A stretch of 5,529 bases of DNA from Mycoplasmatota bacterium (GCA_022712785.1 JAFLJX010000180.1:1-5529); one strand, 5' to 3'. Counted from the stretch's first letter, positions 1 through 5,529 are shown. Numbers and translations are program-made. Notes: generated by a model not told the origin, from the letters alone.

Positions 1-23
1 CTATAGCTAACAAAAAGAAATAG
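1..23 (+). CDS. rpsM: 30S ribosomal protein S13, C-terminal end (partial)
   Basis: Only the last six codons and the stop are in the window. Reading from base 3 gives I-A-N-K-K-K followed by TAG at 21-23, and bases 1-2 (CT) would fit a preceding Thr codon. Many Bacillus-type S13 proteins end in a very similar TVANKKK tail, and rpsM is the normal gene upstream of rpsK in the alpha operon. The TAG stop forms the first three bases of the rpsK ribosome binding site (TAGGAGG). S13 sits in the head of the small subunit and contacts the P-site tRNA and the large subunit. The identification rests on seven codon positions plus synteny; the other two frames give no better candidate. Confidence 0.8.
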
Positions 24-35
24 GAGGATACTTAA

Positions 36-422
36 ATGGCACGTAATACAAGAAATAAACGTCGTGTGAAGAAAAATATTCCTTCAGGAGTAGCACATAT
101 CCATTCGACATTTAATAATACAATAATTACAGTTACAGATCCTGTTGGTAATGCGATTGCATGGAGCAGCGCAGGAGCTTTAGGATTTAAAGGGAGCCGT
201 AAATCAACACCATTCGCAGCACAAATGGCAAGCGAAGCTTGTGCAAAAGCAGCAATGGAACACGGTGTGGCAAGAGTTGAAGTTTCAGTAAAAGGACCTG
301 GTCCTGGACGTGAAGCAGCAATTAGAGCACTTCAAACTGCTGGTTTAGAAATTACAGCAATTAGAGATGTAACACCAATTCCACACAACGGATGTCGTCC
401 ACCAAAACGACCTCGTGGTTAA
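36..422 (+). CDS. rpsK: 30S ribosomal protein S11
   Basis: A 128-residue protein, the normal length for bacterial S11, which lies on the platform of the 30S subunit and helps form the mRNA exit/Shine-Dalgarno cleft. The N-terminus is basic (RNKRRVKKN), followed by the conserved core with GVAHIHSTFNNTIITVTD (about residues 18-35), a W43 region, GFKGSRKSTPFAAQ, and VKGPGPGREAAIRAL. It ends with the family signature around DVTPIPHNGCRPPKRPR. The ATG at 36 is preceded by TAGGAGG at 21-27 with an 8-nt spacer, a strong site that includes the stop codon of the preceding rpsM. The gene lies within the alpha operon, 27 nt before the preferred rpoA start. Nothing is missing or unusual. Confidence 0.98.
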   Translation: MARNTRNKRRVKKNIPSGVAHIHSTFNNTIITVTDPVGNAIAWSSAGALGFKGSRKSTPFAAQMASEACAKAAMEHGVARVEVSVKGPGPGREAAIRALQTAGLEITAIRDVTPIPHNGCRPPKRPRG

Positions 423-432
423 TTGGATCAAA

Positions 433-441
433 AAAGGGAGG
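433..441 (+). promoter_or_regulatory. Ribosome binding site deciding the rpoA start
   Basis: AAAGGGAGG at 433-441 is a strong Shine-Dalgarno match placed 8 nt before a TTG at 450-452. The earlier in-frame TTG at 423, directly after the rpsK stop codon, has no purine-rich stretch at a suitable distance and would place this site inside the coding region. The site therefore supports initiation at 450. Confidence 0.8.
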
Positions 442-449
442 TTATTCAT

Positions 450-1400
450 TTGAAAGATTTAAGATTTGAAAAACCAAGAACTGAAATTAAGAAACTTAAT
501 GATAGCGATACGGCGGGAATTTTTGAATTATCACCACTTGAACGTGGATATGGTATTACAATAGGTAACTCTTTACGTAGAATTTTGTTATCATCATTAC
601 CAGGAGCAGCGATTATTAATTGCGAAATCGACGGAGTGGAACATGAGTTTTCAAGCGTTGAAGGAGTAATTGAAGATGTTACTGCGATTGTTTTAAACTT
701 AAAAGATGTTGTCCTAAGTATTGATAATGATGATCCAGACGTTGAAAAACGTTTAGAGATTTCTGTTGAAGGACCACATGTTGTTACTGCTAAGGACATT
801 ATCTGTGATAATGAAGTTACAGTAGTAAATGAAGACCAACATATTGCAACAGTTAACAAAGGAAAATTCCGTATAATTATGGTTGCAAGAAAAGGAATTG
901 GATACGTAAGTGCAGATCAAAATAAAGAATACAACAACATGGTTGGAGTAATTCCTATTGATAGTATTTATACACCTGTTCAAAGAGTAAAGTATGATGT
1001 AACAAATGCATCATCAGGATCTTTTAATAATGATAAATTAACTATTGAAGTTATCACTAACGGAGCAGTTACACCTCAAGAAGCATTAGGTATAGCAGCT
1101 AAGATGATGATTCAACATCTAGATGTAGTTGTTGAATTAAGTGAAAAAGCTCAAGAAGAAGATTACATGGTTGAAAGAGAATCAGAACAAAACTCACAAA
1201 TCTTAGAAATGCAAATTGAAGATTTAGATTTATCAGTAAGAAGTTATAACTGCTTGAAACGCGCTGGAATTAATACTGTAGATGAACTAACTCAAAAGTC
1301 TGAAGAAGACATGATGAAAGTTAGAAATCTTGGTAAGAAATCGCTTAAAGAAGTTAAACAAAAACTTGATGAACTTAGTCTTGGATTAGCTAGACATTAA
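450..1400 (+). CDS. rpoA: DNA-directed RNA polymerase subunit alpha
   Basis: This is the alpha subunit, whose dimer nucleates assembly of RNA polymerase and whose C-terminal domain contacts promoter UP elements and activators. Starting at TTG 450 gives 316 residues beginning MKDLRFEKPR, which matches the usual short N-terminus ending in EKP; the longer reading from TTG 423 adds nine residues without a binding site. The alpha-NTD dimerisation segment LERGYGITIGNSLRRILLSS lies at about 30-49. The NTD continues to about 232, and an acidic linker (AQEEDYMVERESEQNSQ, about 234-250) follows. The alpha-CTD spans about 255-312, with SVRSYNCLKRAGI at 262-274, where R264 and N267 correspond to the DNA-contacting Arg and Asn of other alpha-CTDs, and a helix-hairpin-helix VRNLGKKSLKEV at 291-302. 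The TAA stop is followed at once by TAG, which also begins the rplQ ribosome binding site. Length and domains are normal. Confidence 0.95.
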   Translation: MKDLRFEKPRTEIKKLNDSDTAGIFELSPLERGYGITIGNSLRRILLSSLPGAAIINCEIDGVEHEFSSVEGVIEDVTAIVLNLKDVVLSIDNDDPDVEKRLEISVEGPHVVTAKDIICDNEVTVVNEDQHIATVNKGKFRIIMVARKGIGYVSADQNKEYNNMVGVIPIDSIYTPVQRVKYDVTNASSGSFNNDKLTIEVITNGAVTPQEALGIAAKMMIQHLDVVVELSEKAQEEDYMVERESEQNSQILEMQIEDLDLSVRSYNCLKRAGINTVDELTQKSEEDMMKVRNLGKKSLKEVKQKLDELSLGLARH

Positions 1401-1415
1401 TAGGAGGTAAAATTA

Positions 1416-1778
1416 ATGGCTGGATATAGTAAATTAAACCGTAGAAGTGATCAAAGAAAAGCAATGTTACGTGACTTAGTTACTGCGTTGATTATTCATG
1501 AAAGAATTACAACTACTGAAACTAAAGCTAAAGAGCTACAACGTCTTGCTGACAAAATGGTTACTTTAGGTAAAAAAGGTACACTTGCTTCAAGAAGACA
1601 AGCTGCTAAGACAGTTAGATTCTTAGATGCAGGAAACGACAAAAACGCTCTACAAAAGTTATTTAGTGATATAGCACCTCGTTTCACTGATAGACCTGGT
1701 GGTTACACTAGAGTCTACAAAATGGGACCAAGACGTGGAGATGCAACTCCAATGGCTATCATCGAATTTGTAGAATAA
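1416..1778 (+). CDS. rplQ: 50S ribosomal protein L17
   Basis: A 120-residue basic protein, normal length for Bacillota L17, which binds 23S rRNA near the peptide exit tunnel region of the large subunit. The conserved N-terminus GYSKLNRRSDQRKAMLRDL (residues 3-21) contains the L17 signature, followed by LIIHERITTTETKAKELQ and a C-terminal RPGGYTRVYKMGPRRGDATP segment. The ATG at 1416 follows TAGGAGGT (1401-1408) with a 7-nt spacer, and the gene begins 15 nt after the rpoA stop. It ends in tandem stops (TAATAA, 1776-1781). It is the last gene of the ribosomal/RNA polymerase transcription unit, since a terminator lies just downstream. Confidence 0.98.
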   Translation: MAGYSKLNRRSDQRKAMLRDLVTALIIHERITTTETKAKELQRLADKMVTLGKKGTLASRRQAAKTVRFLDAGNDKNALQKLFSDIAPRFTDRPGGYTRVYKMGPRRGDATPMAIIEFVE

Positions 1779-1789
1779 TAAACAAGATT

Positions 1790-1818
1790 AAAGGTAAGCT
1801 TTCTAAGCTTACCTTTTT
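1790..1818 (+). terminator. Rho-independent terminator of the alpha operon
   Basis: AAAGGTAAGCTT (1790-1801) pairs perfectly with AAGCTTACCTTT (1805-1816), giving a 12-bp stem around a TCT loop. The descending arm runs into a T tract (1814-1818). It starts 12 nt after the rplQ stop and fits an intrinsic terminator that separates the ribosomal genes from the ECF transporter genes. The T tract is short and shared with the stem, so some read-through is possible. Confidence 0.9.
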
Positions 1819-1862
1819 GAATACAATAAGTGATTATATGTTTCGCTTTTTGTATGCATATT

Positions 1863-1871
1863 TGATATAAT
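1863..1871 (+). promoter_or_regulatory. Extended -10 promoter for the ecfA1-ecfA2-ecfT-truA operon
   Basis: TGATATAAT contains a perfect TATAAT (1866-1871) with the TG extension one base upstream. It lies 25 nt before the ecfA1 start and downstream of the rplQ terminator. There is no good -35 box: TTCGCT at 1842-1847 with an 18-bp spacer matches TTGACA at only three positions, as is common when an extended -10 is present. Transcription would begin near 1878, leaving a leader of roughly 20 nt, too short for a riboswitch. The promoter is inferred from motif and position only. Confidence 0.65.
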
Positions 1872-1896
1872 TATACCGTTAAATGGAGTTGATAGA

Positions 1897-2703
1897 ATGA
1901 ACATAATTGAAATCAAAGACTTATCATTCTCATACCAAGATGAAATACAAGCATTATCCAATGTAAATCTTTCTGTAAAGAAAGGTGAATGGATTAGTAT
2001 TTTAGGGCATAACGGTAGCGGGAAATCCACTCTTTCAAAACTTATTATTGGTTTACTAAAAGCCGACAGTGGTAAAATTTTAGTTGATGGAGTAATATTA
2101 AATGAAGAATCAGTTCATGATATAAGAAGAAAAATTGGTATAGTATTCCAAAATCCCGATAATCAATTTGTTGGGGTTACTGTGGAAGATGATATTGCTT
2201 TTGGTATGGAAAACCTTTGTTTCCAGCAGTCAGAAATTATTGAAAAGATAAAAGAATACTCCAAAAAAGTTGATATGTCTGACTACTTAAAAAAGGAACC
2301 TCACGCCCTTAGTGGTGGCCAAAAACAAAGAGTTGCTATAGCGGGAATCTTAGCTATGAAGACTGATATTATAATATTTGATGAAGCGACATCAATGTTA
2401 GACCCAAAAGGTCGTGCTTCAATCATGGAATACATAAAAGAAATCAAAAAAGCTGGAGTAACAGTTATTACAATAACTCATGACATGAAAGAAGCAGTTC
2501 TTTCAGACAGAATAGTTATTTTAAAAGAAGGAAGAGTCATTGCTTGCGGAGAAACCAATGACATTCTTAATGATAAAGAAACACTAAACTCATCTAATTT
2601 GGAATTACTTCTACCATTAAAACTACAATACTTATTAGATGAAGCTAACATTTCAAATGATAAGGTAAAGGATATCTTATGGCAATTAAGTTTGAACAAG
2701 TAA
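1897..2703 (+). CDS. ecfA1: ECF transporter ATP-binding subunit EcfA1
   Basis: One of the two ABC ATPases (EcfA, formerly CbiO) of the energy-coupling factor module that powers vitamin and metal uptake; it acts on the cytoplasmic face of the membrane with EcfA2 and EcfT. All ABC motifs are intact in its 268 residues: Walker A GHNGSGKST at 37-45, Q-loop with Q85 in VFQNPDNQF, signature LSGGQ at 138-142, Walker B IIIFDE with D162 and E163, D-loop SMLD at 166-169, and switch H195. The sequence NPDNQFVG and the Walker B continuation FDEATSMLDP are typical of EcfA1 rather than EcfA2. The ATG at 1897 has GGAG at 1885-1888, 8 nt upstream. The 3' end overlaps ecfA2 by 25 nt. The gene is the first of the second transcription unit. 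Confidence 0.95.
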   Translation: MNIIEIKDLSFSYQDEIQALSNVNLSVKKGEWISILGHNGSGKSTLSKLIIGLLKADSGKILVDGVILNEESVHDIRRKIGIVFQNPDNQFVGVTVEDDIAFGMENLCFQQSEIIEKIKEYSKKVDMSDYLKKEPHALSGGQKQRVAIAGILAMKTDIIIFDEATSMLDPKGRASIMEYIKEIKKAGVTVITITHDMKEAVLSDRIVILKEGRVIACGETNDILNDKETLNSSNLELLLPLKLQYLLDEANISNDKVKDILWQLSLNK

Positions 2704-3539
2704 ACTTTAGTTATCCATCATTTGATGGAACTAATTTCTCCGCATTAAAAGATATTAACTTAGAGATAAATGAATTTGGTGAGTTTATTACGCTTATTGG
2801 TGAAACTGGAAGTGGAAAATCCACTTTGGTACAGCATATGAATGCTTTAGTTAGACCTACAACTGGAAGTGTAACTATTTACGGTATAAAAATAGAGAAT
2901 GACACTAAGAAAAAAGGAAAAGTTAAACTGAATCCATTACGACAACGTGTTGGTCTTGTTTTTCAATTCCCAGAGTATCAACTATTTGAAGAAACAGTAT
3001 TAAAAGATATAATCTTTGGACCTAAAAACTTTGGTGTATCTAATGAAGATGCAATAAAAAGAGCCAAAGAAGTAATTAAACATGTTGGGTTAGATGAAGA
3101 ATACTTAAAAAGAAGTCCATTTAATTTATCTGGTGGAGAGAAAAAAAGAGTATCTATCGCAGGTATTTTAGCTATGGAACCAGATATTTTAGTGCTTGAT
3201 GAACCAACTAGTGGATTAGATCCAAAAGGTAGAGATGACTTATTAAAACTATTTACTGATATTCATAGAAAACTAAATAAAACAGTAATTATTATCACTC
3301 ATGATATGAATACTGTATATAAGTATGCATCTCGTGTATTAGTTATGAATGATGGTAGTTTAGTATATGATGGTAAACCAACTGAATTGTTTAGTACTAA
3401 TAATATTGAAAACTGGAATTTAGATATTCCAGATATAATATCTATTACTAGACAGTTAGAAGAAAGACTAAATATCAAATTTAATAGCCAACCTAAAACA
3501 ATAGAAGATCTATTTATTCTTGTTAAGGAGGTTATATAA
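2679..3539 (+). CDS. ecfA2: ECF transporter ATP-binding subunit EcfA2
   Basis: The second ABC ATPase of the ECF module, expected to form a heterodimer with EcfA1. Its 286 residues carry Walker A GETGSGKST at 41-49, Q-loop Q96 in VFQFPEYQLFEETV (the FPEYQLFE stretch is typical of EcfA2), signature LSGGE at 150-154, Walker B LVLDEP with D174 and E175, D-loop SGLD at 178-181, and switch H208. A C-terminal extension beyond the nucleotide-binding core (about 235-286) fits the EcfA dimerisation region. The ATG at 2679 lies within the end of ecfA1, with AAAGGA (2667-2672) 6 nt upstream inside ecfA1 codons. Its TAA stop shares one base with the ecfT ATG. Both ATPases keep complete catalytic motifs, so neither looks degenerate. 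Confidence 0.96.
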   Translation: MAIKFEQVNFSYPSFDGTNFSALKDINLEINEFGEFITLIGETGSGKSTLVQHMNALVRPTTGSVTIYGIKIENDTKKKGKVKLNPLRQRVGLVFQFPEYQLFEETVLKDIIFGPKNFGVSNEDAIKRAKEVIKHVGLDEEYLKRSPFNLSGGEKKRVSIAGILAMEPDILVLDEPTSGLDPKGRDDLLKLFTDIHRKLNKTVIIITHDMNTVYKYASRVLVMNDGSLVYDGKPTELFSTNNIENWNLDIPDIISITRQLEERLNIKFNSQPKTIEDLFILVKEVI

Positions 3540-4504
3540 TGAAAAATATAATTATCGGACAATTCATACCAGGAACTAGTTTCCTATATAAAATGGATCC
3601 AAGAAGCAAAATAATAGCTTTAATGTTATTAATGGTTTCTACATTCATATTAAGTTCTGTTTCACACATATTAATCATGCTTGGAGTTGTATTGGTGATT
3701 CTTAAAATAGGCGGAATCCCAGTTACAAGAATAGCCAGAGGATTAAAACCGATAATGATTCTATTACTATTCACATTTACATTTCAAATTATATTTATTA
3801 AAACAGGTAACTTAGTGTTTGATACAGATTTAACTTTGACATACATAACATTACCAATAATATTATTAATAGTTATATTTTGGTATTTTACTAAAAGGTA
3901 TACTAGGTTTAAGTTTCTATACCTATTAATAACTGTATTTGGGATTCTTACCTTACTATCACTATATAATCCAGGAAGTATTATAAGTTCGAGCCATCTA
4001 GAGATATATCAAGACGGACTAGAAGGCGCATTCTTTATAATGATAAGACTAATTATCATAGTTACTCTTTCAACTATTTTAACACTTACAACTAAACCTA
4101 CAGATTTAAATTTAGGGTTAGAAAAGATACTTAAACCTCTTGGTATTATTAGAATAAACGCAGAAGAAATCGCAATGATTATATCTATTGCACTTCGCTA
4201 TATACCAACGTTATTAGATGAAGCTAATAAAATCATGCTTGCTCAAGCAAGTAGAGGTGTAGATTTTAGTGAAGGTAAATTTAAAGATAAAATAATGCAA
4301 ATAATTAGTTTGCTTGTTCCAATGTTTATTATTAGTTTTAAAAGAAGTGATGATTTAGCCAATGCAATGGAGGCTCGAAGTTTTGTTCCTGGTAAACGAA
4401 GAACAAGGTTACATACTCTTTCATGGCATAACATTGATACATCTGTGATTGTATTTTGTGTTCTAGTACTAGCATCAGTAATAACTGTTAGGATTATGCT
4501 CTAA
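3539..4504 (+). CDS. ecfT: ECF transporter transmembrane scaffold EcfT, extended form
   Basis: The membrane subunit that links the EcfA ATPases to exchangeable S components. The N-terminus (FIPGTSFLYKMDPRSKI, residues 9-25) is typical of EcfT, followed by hydrophobic segments at about 25-57 (two helices) and 70-88. The cytoplasmic coupling region at about 190-285 contains the two short motifs that contact the ATPases: SRG at 238-240 (in LAQASRGVDF) and ARS at 279-281 (in AMEARSF), where most relatives have ARG or a close variant. A final membrane helix lies at about 302-319. At 321 residues it is some 55 longer than the usual ~265. The extra stretch, about 98-153, holds two further hydrophobic segments (about 102-118 and 124-143) separated by a basic turn (TKRYTRFK). 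Initiation at 3539 is supported by AAGGAGGT (3525-3532) with a 6-nt spacer and a TAATG junction with ecfA2. Confidence 0.93.
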   Translation: MKNIIIGQFIPGTSFLYKMDPRSKIIALMLLMVSTFILSSVSHILIMLGVVLVILKIGGIPVTRIARGLKPIMILLLFTFTFQIIFIKTGNLVFDTDLTLTYITLPIILLIVIFWYFTKRYTRFKFLYLLITVFGILTLLSLYNPGSIISSSHLEIYQDGLEGAFFIMIRLIIIVTLSTILTLTTKPTDLNLGLEKILKPLGIIRINAEEIAMIISIALRYIPTLLDEANKIMLAQASRGVDFSEGKFKDKIMQIISLLVPMFIISFKRSDDLANAMEARSFVPGKRRTRLHTLSWHNIDTSVIVFCVLVLASVITVRIML

Positions 4505-4827
4505 TGGATGCTTACAAACAAGTTAAACTATATTTTGAGTCGTTTAGAGATAAGGATGTAGAATCTTTAAAATTAGTATTAAGAAAAGGCTTCGGTATAA
4601 GAATGTTTAATGGAAAGCTGATATTCAGTTTTGAAGATTTAGAGAACTTTTTTGAGGAATACACTATTCATACTATTGATATAATTAATATGGACATTTC
4701 TAACAATACTGTATACGTTAACACTATAGTTGAATACAAAAAAGTTTCTGAATCACACAAAGTATCTTTAGTATCAAAGTTTGTATTTGAACATGAAAAG
4801 ATTATAAGAGTCTTTGAATCAATTGAA
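4504..4827 (+). other. N-terminal domain of the TruA protein, NTF2/SnoaL-like (inferred)
   Basis: Residues 1-108 of the truA product. The pattern is an amphipathic helix (YKQVKLYFESFRD, 4-16), a short second helix after a D-V-E-S-L turn (18-27), a strand/turn with GKLIFS, a helix EDLENFFEEY (44-53), and then three likely long strands (about 54-64, 69-80, 87-96) and a closing EHEKIIRVFESIE. The initial helix pair, the order of elements, and the ending in a hydrophobic strand followed by a charged turn and K-I-I-R resemble the cone-shaped NTF2/SnoaL-like fold, whose members end in a phenylalanine-rich strand, a dG/K-I turn and a last strand. No catalytic residues can be assigned. The fold call is an inference from sequence pattern; it could be another small alpha+beta domain. 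Confidence 0.5.
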
Positions 4828-5529
4828 AAAGAAGGTTATTCAAGAATTAAATGTATAGTAACTTATGATGGATCAACTTTCAGTGGTTTTCAAAGACAAC
4901 CAAATGAGTTGACAGTTCAAGGAGAAATTGAAAAAGCATTATTGTTCCTTACAAAAGAAGAAATAACGATTCATTCTAGTGGAAGAACAGATAAAGGTGT
5001 TCATGCCTTGAAACAAACATTCCACTTTGATACTTTAAGTAAAATTTTACCTATTGATTTTGCTAGAGTACTTAGAAGTTATTTACCAGATTCAATATAT
5101 ATATTAGACAGTGAGTTAGTACACCCTACATTCCACTCAAGATATGATTCATACTCAAAAGAGTATGAATACAAGCTAAATTTAGGAGAATATGATCCTA
5201 TTCAAAGAAATTACGAATGGAATGTAAATAATCTTGATGTTAATTTACTTAAATCTGAGTTAATGAGCATTATTGGAACACATGATTTTACTAGTTTTAC
5301 AAAAACTAAAGAAGATAAAAACATGATTAGAACTATTTTTGATGTAAAAGTTGTAGAAAATGGAGACTATCTCTATATTTCTATAGTTGGTAATGGATTC
5401 CTTCACTATATGGTTAGATACATTATTGGAACTGTTGTAGAAATAGCTAAGGGTAATGTTGGAGATTCTTTACTTGATTTTATTAAATATAAGAACTCAA
5501 GTAAAATTAAATGGAAAGCACCTAGTTCA
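4504..5529 (+). CDS. truA: tRNA pseudouridine synthase A with N-terminal NTF2-like extension (3' end outside window)
   Basis: TruA converts uridines 38-40 of the tRNA anticodon arm to pseudouridine. The frame is open for 342 codons to the window edge. The synthase domain starts near residue 113 with SRIKCIVTYDGSTFSGFQRQ. It contains TVQGEIEKAL (137-146), the catalytic motif SSGRTDKGVHAL with R161 and nucleophile D163, HSRYDSYSKEYEYKL with active-site Y221, and GNGFLHYMVRYIIGTVVEIAKG with R305. It stops at WKAPSS, probably 10-20 residues before the natural C-terminus. The usual protein is about 245 aa and begins near residue 113; here about 112 additional residues precede it. The ATG at 4504 overlaps the ecfT stop (TAATG), with only a weak AGGA (4490-4493) upstream, so translation is probably coupled to ecfT. 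No in-frame ATG, GTG or TTG occurs at the domain junction, which argues for one fused product. Confidence 0.93.
   Translation, partial: MDAYKQVKLYFESFRDKDVESLKLVLRKGFGIRMFNGKLIFSFEDLENFFEEYTIHTIDIINMDISNNTVYVNTIVEYKKVSESHKVSLVSKFVFEHEKIIRVFESIEKEGYSRIKCIVTYDGSTFSGFQRQPNELTVQGEIEKALLFLTKEEITIHSSGRTDKGVHALKQTFHFDTLSKILPIDFARVLRSYLPDSIYILDSELVHPTFHSRYDSYSKEYEYKLNLGEYDPIQRNYEWNVNNLDVNLLKSELMSIIGTHDFTSFTKTKEDKNMIRTIFDVKVVENGDYLYISIVGNGFLHYMVRYIIGTVVEIAKGNVGDSLLDFIKYKNSSKIKWKAPSS
5147..5170 (+). repeat. Perfect inverted repeat within truA
   Basis: ATTCATACTC (5147-5156) and GAGTATGAAT (5161-5170) are exact reverse complements separated by AAAA, so the RNA could form a 10-bp hairpin with a 4-nt loop. 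It lies inside codons for residues D215-E222, which include the active-site tyrosine Y221. No T tract follows, so it is not an intrinsic terminator. Its function, if any, is unknown. Confidence 0.6.

Noticed and set aside
423..449. Nine-codon N-terminal extension of RpoA from a TTG directly after the rpsK stop
   Set aside because: No ribosome binding site precedes it, it would swallow the strong AAAGGGAGG, and homologous alpha subunits begin close to the EKP motif encoded after 450.
446..983. Minus-strand open frames opposite rpoA
   Set aside because: They are antisense to a fully conserved gene, lack ribosome binding sites of note, and give low-complexity Ser/Thr/Ile/Asn-rich products typical of shadows. 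The same applies to other minus-strand frames opposite rplQ, ecfA1, ecfA2 and ecfT.
1779..1896. Riboswitch or T-box leader ahead of the ECF genes
   Set aside because: The only strong hairpin is the rplQ terminator, which lies upstream of the predicted promoter; the remaining leader of about 20 nt cannot hold a sensing domain.
3413..3432. 7-bp inverted repeat CTGGAAT/ATTCCAG in the ecfA2 C-terminal coding region
   Set aside because: A short stem with a 6-nt loop and no T tract, inside a conserved gene; expected by chance in a window of this size.
3406..3439. Possible internal promoter in ecfA2: TTGAAA (3406-3411) and TATAAT (3434-3439)
   Set aside because: The spacer is 22 nt, too long for a sigma-A-type promoter, there is no TG extension, and such hexamers are frequent in AT-rich coding sequence.
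4504..4842. A separate small gene upstream of truA, joined by a missed stop
   Set aside because: The frame continues without any stop or start codon at the junction, and the homology-like core follows directly; nothing in the sequence signals a frameshift, though a sequencing error cannot be excluded from this window alone.
1..5529. Mycoplasma-type genetic code (TGA read as Trp)
   Set aside because: All Trp codons seen (rpsK, ecfA1, ecfA2, ecfT, truA) are TGG and no coding frame has an internal TGA, so the standard bacterial code explains the window.

Overview
The window looks like the end of a ribosomal-protein/RNA polymerase locus from an AT-rich, low-GC Gram-positive-type bacterium (Bacillota, or a mollicute-like relative such as the Izemoplasma, Haloplasma or Acholeplasma group). 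This rests on the gene order (rpsM-rpsK-rpoA-rplQ, then ecfA1-ecfA2-ecfT-truA, the arrangement known from Bacillus-type genomes), strong AGGAGG ribosome binding sites, strongly AT-biased codons and the protein sequences. Every Trp I see in the genes is TGG and no frame contains an internal TGA, so there is no sign of the Mycoplasma/Spiroplasma code in which TGA means Trp. The species cannot be fixed from the sequence alone. All genes are on the + strand.

Region 1 (1-1820) is the tail of the alpha operon: the last codons of rpsM (S13), then rpsK (S11), rpoA (RNA polymerase alpha, most likely starting at a TTG at 450) and rplQ (L17). It is closed by a 12-bp hairpin followed by a T run, a clear intrinsic terminator.

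Region 2 (1821-4504) begins with an extended -10 promoter (TGATATAAT) and encodes the shared energizing module of a group II ECF vitamin/micronutrient importer: two ABC ATPases (ecfA1, ecfA2) and the membrane scaffold ecfT. The genes overlap by 25 nt and 1 nt, which suggests translational coupling. No substrate-binding S component is present, as expected for a module shared by S components encoded elsewhere. EcfT is about 55 residues longer than the usual ~265 aa form, through an insertion that appears to carry two additional membrane helices.

Region 3 (4504-5529, running off the end) is truA, tRNA pseudouridine synthase I, joined to ecfT by a TAATG overlap. Its pseudouridine synthase domain is preceded, in the same frame and with no usable internal start at the junction, by about 110 residues that resemble a small NTF2/SnoaL-like alpha+beta domain. 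This apparent NTF2-like::TruA fusion is the most unusual feature. A perfect 10-bp inverted repeat with an AAAA loop also lies within the truA coding sequence at the catalytic-site tyrosine.
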